Shown here one piece after another: positions 1 through 5,982 of a stretch of DNA of 7,926 nucleotides (positions are counted from its first letter, which is position 1; each line of letters begins with the position of its first letter). Location: positions 1 to 7,926 of the forward strand of contig JAEWUR010000450.1 in NCBI GenBank assembly GCA_023397045.1, written 5' to 3'. Both the position numbers and the translations under genes were made by a program. Under the pieces are notes generated by a model. It ran no database searches. It worked only from the letters and a program-made list of their open reading frames with translations, and had not been told where the DNA came from. This stretch comes from Planctomycetota bacterium. Lineage in GTDB: Bacteria > Planctomycetota > Planctomycetia > Pirellulales > Thermoguttaceae.

Positions 1-1
1 G

Positions 2-178
2 TACGAGGCCGTCTTGATCGTCGACACCAACGGCGCCACCGCCGGCATCAAGCCGCTCACCGACGGCCATTATGAAATCGTCGCCAAGAACTCGCTCCGC
101 GACGCGGCCGGCAATCCGCTGAACAGCACCGGACTGAATCCCAACGGCAGCAGCATGTCGAAAACCTTCGATGTGCTC
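2..178 (+). other. Domain: end of an Ig-like domain (Big_5/SbsA type)
   Basis: The encoded residues run YEAVLIVD, then PLTDGHYEIVAKNSLRDAAG, and finish at SKTFDVL. This matches the end of the second Ig-like domain at 2822-3253, which has KYEAVVTL, GSYVLTLKDSVQDIFGN and SFDVIG at the same points. The pattern L-x-D-G-x-Y-x-(L/I/V)-x-(A/L)-x-x-x-(L/V)-x-D-x-x-G-N is typical of bacterial Ig-like domains in surface proteins. Only the C-terminal half is inside the window. The role is structural, as a spacer. Confidence 0.6.
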
Positions 179-3100
179 ATCGCCGACGGCCAACAGCTCC
201 CGGTCAGCTCCGGCACTAGCGGCGGCAAGGTCACGACGTCCCAATCGGTCGCCGCCGACTCCGACGGAGGATACGTCGCCGTTTGGACCAACACGAACGC
301 CGGCCAGCAAGGCATCTACTTCAAGATCTACACGCCCGTCTGGACCAACGGCGGAACGACTCGCTCGTCGAGCTTCACCGAAGGCGCTGAAGTCCGCATC
401 ACCAGCGACGCCACCGCGATGGAGGCCTCGGTCGCCCGCGACGCCGACGGCGATTTCATCATCACCTGGACCGCCCAGAACGGCGCCAACGGTTACGATA
501 TCTTCGCCCAACGGTTTGACGCCGTGGGCAACGCGCTGAGCAGCATCTTCCGCGTCAACACCTACGCCGAAGGTCCGCAAAGCGATCCGGCCGTCGCCAT
601 GGACACCGAAGGCGGCTTCGTCATCACTTGGCAGAGCCTCGACCAGGACGACAGCGGCTACGGCATCTACGCCCAACGATTCAGCCGAGACGGCGCTCGA
701 CTCGGCGGCGCCAGCGAGATCCAAACGATCAACTTCGTCGACAAATGGACCGGCACCTTCTCGATGCTTTGGGACCATGACAACAATCCGACGACGCCCG
801 ACCGCGTCACCTCGACGATCGTCAACAACGGCAACATGGCCGCCACCGGCGCAGCCATCGAGACGGCGCTGGCCGCGATCGGCGCCGACGTCGACATTTT
901 GATCGTCAGCTCCCACATCAACATCGTCTTCCGCGGCGCTTCGGGCGCCGTCGACCAATCGTTGCTCCGGATCAATCCGGCCAACCTGGTCAAGACCGGC
1001 GGCACAACCAGCAGCGCCCGGATCGAGATCACGACGCTCCAAAACGGCGACACCGGCGAATTCCGCGTCAACGACACGACGCTGAGCGATCAGACCGATC
1101 CCAGCATCGCCATGGACGCCGAAGGCAACTTCGTCATCAGTTGGACCTCGTCGGTTCAGGATTCCGACCAGAACTGGAACACCGACATCTACGCCAAGCA
1201 CTTCACCACCAGTGCCGCGTTGATCGATCCCACCACGCCGATCCTCAACCAGATTTCGGCTTCCGCCGGCGCAATCGAACCGTTCATCAACACGGTCGAC
1301 AATCCCGAGAACCACCGCGTGGCGGCCGATGCCGGATACTCGGGCGTGGTCCAAGTGCTCAACGATCTGGAAAGTTCGTACGGGTCGGGCGTTCTCATCG
1401 CCGGAACGAACTACATCTTGACCGCGGCCCATGTCGTGTGCCTCGGCGACACCAGCATCGCACTGCCTGCGGACGCCGTGAGCGTCGTCTTCGACACGCC
1501 GACCGGCCTCGTCACGGTCCAAGCCGCTCAAATCTTCGTCAATCCCGACTGGCTTGGTTCCGGCAACATTTATGCCGGCAGCGACATCGCCCTGATCCAA
1601 CTGAAAGATCTGCCCCCGACCGGCGTCGAAGGTTTCGACTTCTATCGAAACACCGACGAAGTCGGCAAGATCGGCAATTTCTATGGCTACGGAGCCATCG
1701 GCACCGGCGACAAGGGCGGCGACGTCTCCTACGGTCCCTTCGGCTGGCCGCAATCCGGCATCGTCGCCCTTCGCGAGGGCAGCAACCGCGTCGATGCACT
1801 CGGCAACCTGATCCCCGGCATCTCCGACACCTACCTGATCTGCGATTTCGACAACGGACTGCCCGCGAATGATACGTTCGGCAAGCTCTACGGAATCCAC
1901 GACGTCGGCCTCGGCATCGACGAGGCTTCGCCCTACTACGGCGATTCCGGCGGCCCGATGTTCATCGACGGAAAGATCGCCGGCATCTGCTCGTGGGGAT
2001 GGTCCGCCGGCGGTTCGACCGACTACGTGCCCGGTTCCAACGGCAGCTTCGGCGACGTCTTCGGCTATACCCGCGTCTCCGACTTCACGACCTGGATCGA
2101 TTCGATGATCTCCTTCGGCGGCGGCGAGTTCCTCGTCAACGCCGACGACATCCTGACATGGGTGCAACCGACCGACGACCAGGGCAATCCGGACGAGGAA
2201 GCCGATCCCATCCCCGGCGATGTCGCCTACAACACCCAAGGCGATCAGAAATGGTCCTCGGTCGGCATCGACGCCGACGGCGACTTCGTCATCTCCTGGA
2301 CCAGCGCAGGCCAAGACGGCGGAAACTCGGGCTATGGTTCGAGCGCCGACGGCGAAAACGGCATCTACGCCCGACGGTTCAGCGCCACGCAAACCACGGC
2401 CCCCGACGGCACCCGCACCTACTCGGCCAGCAACGCCTTCCAGGTCAACAACACGGCGAACGGCGACCAGCAGCGGTCCACCGTCGACATGGACGCCGAT
2501 GGCGATTTCGCCATCGCCTGGGAAAGCACGCAAAACGGAAGTCTCGACATCTTCGCCAAGCGTTATGCCCGGACCGCCTTGGTCCAGTATCAGACGAATG
2601 CCAACGGACTCCTCGTCGGCACGAACTCGCTCTATGGCCCCAATGGCGAAATCGGCGCCGAACTCAAGGTCAACAGCACCGTCACCGGCGATCAGTATCG
2701 TCCGAGCATCGCCATGAGCGACACCGGCGATTTCGTCATCGTCTGGGCCGGCCAGGGTCCGGTCGGACAAGATCAACAAGGCGTCTACCAACAACGGTTC
2801 AATCGTCCCAAGGACGACACCGGACCGATCGTCGCCGACGTCCTCGCCATGCAAGGCTCCTCGCTGGTGGCGGCCGTCGACGGCTCGACCCTCAGCAATG
2901 CCACGTCGAAACTCGTCATCACCTTCGGCGAAGATGTCTCGGTCGCCAACGGAACGGGCGGCGCCAATAGCATCTTGAACCCGAACAACTGGGTGTTGCT
3001 CCGCGACGGCCAAGTCGTGCCCAACGCCATCAGCAAAGTCGAATACGGCCTGAACAAAGCCTTCGCCTTGCAACTGACCCCCACGGCCGACGGAAAATAC

Positions 3101-5731
3101 GAAGCCGTCGTCACGCTCGGCCAGTCGCTCGGCAAGGGCTCCTATGTGTTGACCCTGAAAGACTCCGTCCAGGACATCTTCGGCAACAAGCTCGATGGCG
3201 ACCGCGACGGCGCCAAGGGCGGCAATTTCGTCCGATCCTTTGACGTCATCGGCACGGTTGTCGATTCGGATATCATCACCGCCCCCGGCACGCCCGGCAC
3301 CGATGCCACCGATAACTTGGTCAACACGATTGAATACGGCGACCAGAACAATTCGGTCGTCGCCGCCGACGCCAACGGCAACTACGTCGTCGTCTGGATG
3401 ACCCAGGAAAACGACGAAGGCGACATCATGGCCCAACGTTACGACCATTACGGTCGCGCCATCGGCCGTCCCTTCCTCGTCAGTTCCTACAAGGCCTATC
3501 GCGCCACGCTGCAAACCGGCAGTTCGCTTGGCACCCAGTTGGCGCCCGCCGTCGCCATGGACAACTACGGCAACTTCGTGGTCGTCTGGGCGGGCACCGG
3601 CAATGACGACGACTATGGCATCTACGCCCGCGTGTTCGACGCCAACGGCGCGGCGCTCGGCGATGAGTTCCTCGTCAACCAGTCGACGCCCAATGCCCAA
3701 AAAGAGCCCAGCGTCGCCATGGACGCCGACGGCGACTTCGTCGTCACATGGTCCAGCAGCGACCGCAACGGCATCTTCGCCCGACGGTTCAACATCCTCG
3801 GCCAGGCTCAAACCGCCGAGATCATGGTGAACGTAGCCACCGTCAACTACCAGGAAAACAGCGACGTGGCCATGGACGCCAACGGGAACTTCGTCGTCAC
3901 CTGGGCCCGCTTCGGCCAGGACGGAAGTTCCTGGGGTATCTACGCCCAACGGTTCAATGCCGCCGGTGCGAAACTCGGGGGTGAGTTCCAAGTCAACCAG
4001 TTCGTCTCCAACGCCCAAGACAACGCCAAGGTCGCGATGGATGCCGCCGGAAACTTCATCATCACCTGGTCGAGTTTCGGTCAAGACGGCAGCGGATACG
4101 GCATCTACGCACGCCGGAACAACCAAGCCGGCGCCGCCTTGGGCAACGAGTTCCTCGTCAACCAAACGACGCTCAACTGGCAGGTCAACCCGGACGTCGG
4201 AATGGACGCCAACGGAAACTTCACCATCACATGGTCGAGCCAACGCGATCGGAACACCTCGGTCAACGGCTACGACTACGGCATCTACGCCCGGATGTAC
4301 CAAGCCAACGGCGCCGACTACATCCTGCCAAGCTCAGGCCAGGCAATCGGTGAGTTCCGTATCAACGCGACCTTGGCCGAAAACCAGATCCGTCCGTCCA
4401 TCGGCATGGCCCGAAACGGTCAATTCACCATCGTCTGGAACAGCCCCGACGATTTCATCATTGCCGGCGTTTCGTCGGGCAGCTCCGGCGTCTACTCCCG
4501 CATCGTCAACCCGACCAGCCAATTCAATGTCCCGTTGGTTGTCACCCCGGTTACCACCATCGGCCTGGTCAATCCGAACTCCGCGACCTTCTACCTGCGG
4601 AACTCCAACTCCGCCGGCGTCGCCAGCCAGACCTTCGTCTATGGCCCGGCCGGCAGCGGCTGGATCCCGCTCAGCGGCGACTGGGACGGAGACGGAATCG
4701 ATACCGTCGGTCTGTTCAACCCGACCTCGGGAACATTCTACTTGCGTAATTCCAACACGGCCGGAGTGGCCAACGTCGCCTTCGTCTACGGTCCGGCCAA
4801 CGCCGGTTGGAAGCCCATCGTCGGCGACTGGGACGGAGACGGAACCGACACCATCGGCTTGTATAACCCGGCAAGCGCGACGTTCTACCTCCGCAATACG
4901 AACACGCCGGGCGTCGCCAACATTACGGCCCAGTATGGCCCTGCCGGCTCAAGCTGGAAAGCCGTTGCAGGCGACTGGAACGGCGATGGAATCGACACCA
5001 TCGGCCTGTTTAATTCCACGACGGCGACGTTCTACCTGCGAAACACCAATAACGCCGGCGTTGCGAACACCACGTTCGTCTACGGACCGGCCGGCGCGGG
5101 TTGGACTCCGGTCATCGGCGACTGGAACGCCGACGGAATCGACACCATCGGCCTCTTCAACGGATCGAACAACAACTTCTATCTGAGAAACAGCAATACG
5201 GCCGGAGTCGCCAACACCAACTTCGCCTACGGACCCGCCGGCGCCGGCTGGAAACCCGTCGTCGGTTCCTGGACAAACGCCCAGGCGCTCACCGCCGCCG
5301 ACATTGCCGACTCGGTCGCATCCGTTGCAACGCCGCTCGCCCAAGACTCGCTCCAGCCGATTGTCAGCGAGGCAATCCAACGCTGGACGGCCGCGGGCCT
5401 CGACAGTGCCACCCTCGAAAAACTCAAACAGGCGCAATTCACGATCGCCGATCTCTCCGACGCATGCCTCGGCATGACTCAGGGCGATCAGATCTACCTC
5501 GACATCGATGCCGCCGGCCACGGCTGGTTCATTGATTCCACGCCGACGACCGACGACGAGTTTTCGCCCGCTACCGGCGGCGCCGTCGATCCGCAGGCGG
5601 TCGATCGAATCGACCTGTTGAGCGTGATCGAACATGAATTGGGCCACATCGCCGGCCTCGATGACCTCGATGCCTTGGCCCACGACGTCATGAGCAGCAC
5701 CCTCGAAACCGGCATGCGTCGCAGCCGATAG
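2..5731 (+). CDS. Giant secreted multidomain protein with S1 protease and C-terminal HELGH domain (5' partial)
   Basis: The frame is open from base 2 to the TAG at 5729-5731, giving 1909 codons with no internal stop. The start lies upstream, because base 2 falls inside an Ig-like domain; the TTG at 14 is not a credible start. Domains in order: Ig-like end (2-178), seven MDxDGDF repeats (245-2821) interrupted by a small module (about 725-1050) and an S1 protease (about 1315-2115), Ig-like domain (2822-3253), seven more repeats (3353-4528), five FG-GAP/VCBS-like repeats (4556-5272) and a HELGH domain (about 5290-5728). Only four cysteines occur, three of them in the protease, which fits an extracellular protein of a low-cysteine type. 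Such mosaics are known from planctomycete surface or exported proteins. The likely role is adhesion or cell-surface or matrix work with proteolytic ability; the substrate is unknown. No membrane segment or sorting signal is visible at the C-terminus, which ends GMRRSR. The gene is certain; its function is weakly defined. Confidence 0.93.
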   Translation, partial: YEAVLIVDTNGATAGIKPLTDGHYEIVAKNSLRDAAGNPLNSTGLNPNGSSMSKTFDVLIADGQQLPVSSGTSGGKVTTSQSVAADSDGGYVAVWTNTNAGQQGIYFKIYTPVWTNGGTTRSSSFTEGAEVRITSDATAMEASVARDADGDFIITWTAQNGANGYDIFAQRFDAVGNALSSIFRVNTYAEGPQSDPAVAMDTEGGFVITWQSLDQDDSGYGIYAQRFSRDGARLGGASEIQTINFVDKWTGTFSMLWDHDNNPTTPDRVTSTIVNNGNMAATGAAIETALAAIGADVDILIVSSHINIVFRGASGAVDQSLLRINPANLVKTGGTTSSARIEITTLQNGDTGEFRVNDTTLSDQTDPSIAMDAEGNFVISWTSSVQDSDQNWNTDIYAKHFTTSAALIDPTTPILNQISASAGAIEPFINTVDNPENHRVAADAGYSGVVQVLNDLESSYGSGVLIAGTNYILTAAHVVCLGDTSIALPADAVSVVFDTPTGLVTVQAAQIFVNPDWLGSGNIYAGSDIALIQLKDLPPTGVEGFDFYRNTDEVGKIGNFYGYGAIGTGDKGGDVSYGPFGWPQSGIVALREGSNRVDALGNLIPGISDTYLICDFDNGLPANDTFGKLYGIHDVGLGIDEASPYYGDSGGPMFIDGKIAGICSWGWSAGGSTDYVPGSNGSFGDVFGYTRVSDFTTWIDSMISFGGGEFLVNADDILTWVQPTDDQGNPDEEADPIPGDVAYNTQGDQKWSSVGIDADGDFVISWTSAGQDGGNSGYGSSADGENGIYARRFSATQTTAPDGTRTYSASNAFQVNNTANGDQQRSTVDMDADGDFAIAWESTQNGSLDIFAKRYARTALVQYQTNANGLLVGTNSLYGPNGEIGAELKVNSTVTGDQYRPSIAMSDTGDFVIVWAGQGPVGQDQQGVYQQRFNRPKDDTGPIVADVLAMQGSSLVAAVDGSTLSNATSKLVITFGEDVSVANGTGGANSILNPNNWVLLRDGQVVPNAISKVEYGLNKAFALQLTPTADGKYEAVVTLGQSLGKGSYVLTLKDSVQDIFGNKLDGDRDGAKGGNFVRSFDVIGTVVDSDIITAPGTPGTDATDNLVNTIEYGDQNNSVVAADANGNYVVVWMTQENDEGDIMAQRYDHYGRAIGRPFLVSSYKAYRATLQTGSSLGTQLAPAVAMDNYGNFVVVWAGTGNDDDYGIYARVFDANGAALGDEFLVNQSTPNAQKEPSVAMDADGDFVVTWSSSDRNGIFARRFNILGQAQTAEIMVNVATVNYQENSDVAMDANGNFVVTWARFGQDGSSWGIYAQRFNAAGAKLGGEFQVNQFVSNAQDNAKVAMDAAGNFIITWSSFGQDGSGYGIYARRNNQAGAALGNEFLVNQTTLNWQVNPDVGMDANGNFTITWSSQRDRNTSVNGYDYGIYARMYQANGADYILPSSGQAIGEFRINATLAENQIRPSIGMARNGQFTIVWNSPDDFIIAGVSSGSSGVYSRIVNPTSQFNVPLVVTPVTTIGLVNPNSATFYLRNSNSAGVASQTFVYGPAGSGWIPLSGDWDGDGIDTVGLFNPTSGTFYLRNSNTAGVANVAFVYGPANAGWKPIVGDWDGDGTDTIGLYNPASATFYLRNTNTPGVANITAQYGPAGSSWKAVAGDWNGDGIDTIGLFNSTTATFYLRNTNNAGVANTTFVYGPAGAGWTPVIGDWNADGIDTIGLFNGSNNNFYLRNSNTAGVANTNFAYGPAGAGWKPVVGSWTNAQALTAADIADSVASVATPLAQDSLQPIVSEAIQRWTAAGLDSATLEKLKQAQFTIADLSDACLGMTQGDQIYLDIDAAGHGWFIDSTPTTDDEFSPATGGAVDPQAVDRIDLLSVIEHELGHIAGLDDLDALAHDVMSSTLETGMRRSR
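725..1050 (+). other. Domain: small inserted module with an AAxETALAAIG helix
   Basis: This stretch breaks repeat copy 3. It reads as a strand-rich segment (KWTGTFSMLWDHDNN), a helix-like segment (AATGAAIETALAAIGADVD) and strands (ILIVSSHINIVFRG), ending near LQNGDTGEFRVN, where the repeat pattern resumes. It resembles a module seen in other giant planctomycete proteins, in which a GTFTL-type strand is followed by AxAVQxALExL and then YTVTFxG. That comparison is from memory and no profile was run. The function is unknown. Boundaries are approximate. Confidence 0.45.
1315..2115 (+). other. Domain: S1 (chymotrypsin-fold) serine protease
   Basis: The catalytic triad is readable. His is in LTAAHVV (codon 1430-1432), Asp in SDIALIQL (1583-1585) and Ser in GDSGGP (1946-1948), followed by ICSWGW, matching the S214-W215-G216 substrate strand. 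The domain starts near AADAGYSGVVQVL and ends at a helix-like FTTWIDSMI. Counting back six residues from the catalytic serine gives Ser at the position equivalent to 189, so trypsin-like Lys/Arg specificity is not expected. Between LICDFDNG and the catalytic serine lies an enlarged loop (35 residues from Cys to Ser against 13 in trypsin) containing NDTFG and GLGIDE; a similar loop occurs in related bacterial S1 proteins. The classical disulfide pairs are not all present. With triad and oxyanion-hole motif intact it is probably active. No separate propeptide cleavage site could be identified. Confidence 0.88.
2822..3253 (+). other. Domain: second Ig-like domain (Big_5/SbsA type)
   Basis: The segment begins GPIVADVLAM and runs through LVITFGEDVSVANG, NNWVLLRDGQVV, FALQLTPTADGKYEAVVTL and GSYVLTLKDSVQDIFGNKLD to SFDVIG. 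The order of a 'force or effect' strand, a naming strand with NWVLLRDG, and a closing YVLTLKDSVQDxxGN strand is typical of bacterial Ig-like domains in S-layer and other surface proteins. It separates the two repeat blocks and matches the partial domain at the window start, so the protein seems built from a larger unit of one Ig-like domain plus a run of MDxDGDF repeats. The role is structural. Confidence 0.7.
3353..4528 (+). repeat. Protein repeat array, block 2: seven MDANGNF...GIYARRF repeats
   Basis: Copies start near 3353, 3548, 3710, 3863, 4028, 4193 and 4397. Those at 3548, 3710, 3863 and 4028 are the most regular, at 162, 153, 165 and 165 bases. The consensus is xVAMDANGNFVVTWSSFGQD (first half), then GxGIYARRFNxxGAxLGxEF and LVNQxTxNxQxxP. 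The first copy has an enlarged spacer after FLVSSY; copy six has an extra loop before YGIYARMY. The last copy (SIGMARNGQFTIVW) lacks the acidic D-x-D core and decays into the linker before the FG-GAP-like repeats. The same family forms block 1. Confidence 0.88.
4556..5272 (+). repeat. Five 147-bp (49-residue) FG-GAP/VCBS-like repeats
   Basis: Copies start at 4556, 4703, 4850, 4997 and 5144, exactly 147 bases apart; the last is cut short at GSW. The consensus is TIGLFNPxSATFYLRNxNTA, then GVANxTFVYGPAGxGWxPVx and GDWDGDGID. The DWDGDGID, DWDGDGTD, DWNGDGID and DWNADGID loops are typical calcium-binding loops of FG-GAP/VCBS-type repeats, which often form beta-propeller blades. The loop is absent from the fifth copy (GSWTNAQ), as expected for the closing unit. 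Copies are very similar in protein but differ at many synonymous sites. The likely role is a ligand-binding or spacer platform next to the C-terminal domain. Confidence 0.9.
5290..5728 (+). other. Domain: C-terminal HELGH metzincin-like domain
   Basis: After the repeats, a helical stretch (LTAADIADSV, LQPIVSEAIQRWTAAGL, TLEKLKQAQFTIADL) leads to QIYLDIDAAGHGWFID and then to DLLSVIEHELGHIAGLDDLD (zinc motif, 5633-5665) and HDVMSSTL. HExxHxxG with Asp at the eleventh position matches the HExxHxxGxxD variant of metzincins (snapalysin type), and the Met of HDVM could be the Met-turn. Very similar closing domains (AGHGWFxDxTPxDDxEF ... VMHELGHxxGL ... DVM) end many giant planctomycete proteins, by recollection. 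The motif is intact, but whether the domain is an active protease is unproven; it could serve as a maturation or anchoring domain. Confidence 0.72.
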
Positions 5732-5839
5732 TCGATGGTGCAAACCGTTCACCGGGGACTGTGTGAAAAACTCCTCAGAGAGCCCCACGGGTCCGCAATC
5801 GGCGTTCAGCTCGATTACAAACGTTACAAGCCGGTCTTT

Positions 5840-5893
5840 CCGCACCTCCCCCCACCAAAATGACGACCCGGAATCGGCGGAGGTGTGGTTTTT
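5840..5893 (+). terminator. Probable rho-independent terminator of the giant gene
   Basis: The left arm CCGCACCTCC (5840-5849) pairs with the right arm GGAGGTGTGG (5879-5888) over ten base pairs, including one G-U wobble. Five T residues follow at once (5889-5893), then CTT. The loop is long (29 bases) but contains a small CCG/CGG inner hairpin (5868-5877), which could shorten it. The site lies 109 bases after the TAG at 5731 and before the promoter of the next gene. The orientation only suits the plus strand. The long loop is the main reason for caution. Confidence 0.6.
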
Positions 5894-5894
5894 C

Positions 5895-5924
5895 TTGGCT
5901 TCGAATGTCGCCCCCGATTATACT
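5895..5924 (+). promoter_or_regulatory. Candidate sigma70-type promoter of the cyclophilin gene
   Basis: The -10 box is TATACT (5919-5924, five of six matches to TATAAT). The -35 box is TTGGCT (5895-5900, four of six matches to TTGACA), with an 18-base spacer. Transcription would start near 5931-5933, leaving a leader of about 50 bases before the ATG at 5983. The -35 box begins inside the T-rich tail of the terminator. No operator-like palindrome was seen around it. The TATACT is AT-rich against a GC-rich background, which adds weight. Confidence 0.5.
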
Positions 5925-5982
5925 GAAAGGTCACTACACGCCCCGTTAAGTCCCAACAAGTCAGGCCATCGAGCACCCGACC

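Larger units (their letters stand above)
245..2821 (+). repeat. Protein repeat array, block 1: seven MDADGDF...GIYAQRF repeats
   Basis: Seven diverged copies start near 245, 428, 590, 1103, 2258, 2480 and 2705. Each has a core like SxAMDADGDFVITWxS, then GIYAQRF, then (E)FxVN and a short spacer ending QxxP. The D-x-D-G-D core looks like a calcium-binding turn. Repeats of this type (GGFVVTWQS...GIYAQRY...GGEFxVN) are common in very large secreted bacterial proteins, including RTX-like ones. Copy 3 is interrupted after GGASEIQ by a separate module, and copy 4 after IYAKHF by the S1 protease. Copies 5 and 6 carry extra loops between GIYARRF or IFAKRY and the FQVN/LKVN strand. Copies differ strongly at DNA level, so this is an old array. 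The role is probably a structural stalk or binding scaffold. Confidence 0.85.
5732..5982 (+). other. Intergenic region between the two genes
   Basis: These 251 bases hold no convincing gene. The first part (5732-5839) shows no clear motif beyond weak short inverted repeats such as GGTG/CACC (5737-5753). The middle holds the terminator hairpin and the last part the promoter and leader of the downstream gene. The ATG at 5763 opens a reading frame, but it runs into the cyclophilin gene in a different frame and encodes a protein without recognisable features. Confidence 0.7.

Noticed and set aside
1993..2970. Plus-strand ORF of 325 codons in another frame within the giant gene
   Set aside because: The product is extremely rich in Arg and has no domain; the true frame through this region encodes the end of the protease and the repeats.
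245..4528. Possibility that the repeats are a DNA-level tandem array or mobile repeat
   Set aside because: Unit lengths vary and the DNA is strongly diverged; similarity is in the protein only, so they are annotated as protein repeats.
3957..5186. Plus-strand ORF of 409 codons in another frame
   Set aside because: Its Ser/Thr/Pro/Arg-rich repeats are an out-of-frame reading of the real protein repeats.
5737..5780. Short inverted repeats (GGTG/CACC and GGGG/CCCC) just after the TAG
   Set aside because: The stems are only about four base pairs and have no T run, so they are weaker than the hairpin at 5840-5888.
4949..5845. Minus-strand ORF of 298 codons opposite the end of the giant gene
   Set aside because: It lies almost wholly antisense to the FG-GAP-like repeats and HELGH domain, which are clearly coding on the plus strand. 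Its Gly/Val/Asp-rich product has no recognisable domain and reflects the high GC third positions of the real gene.
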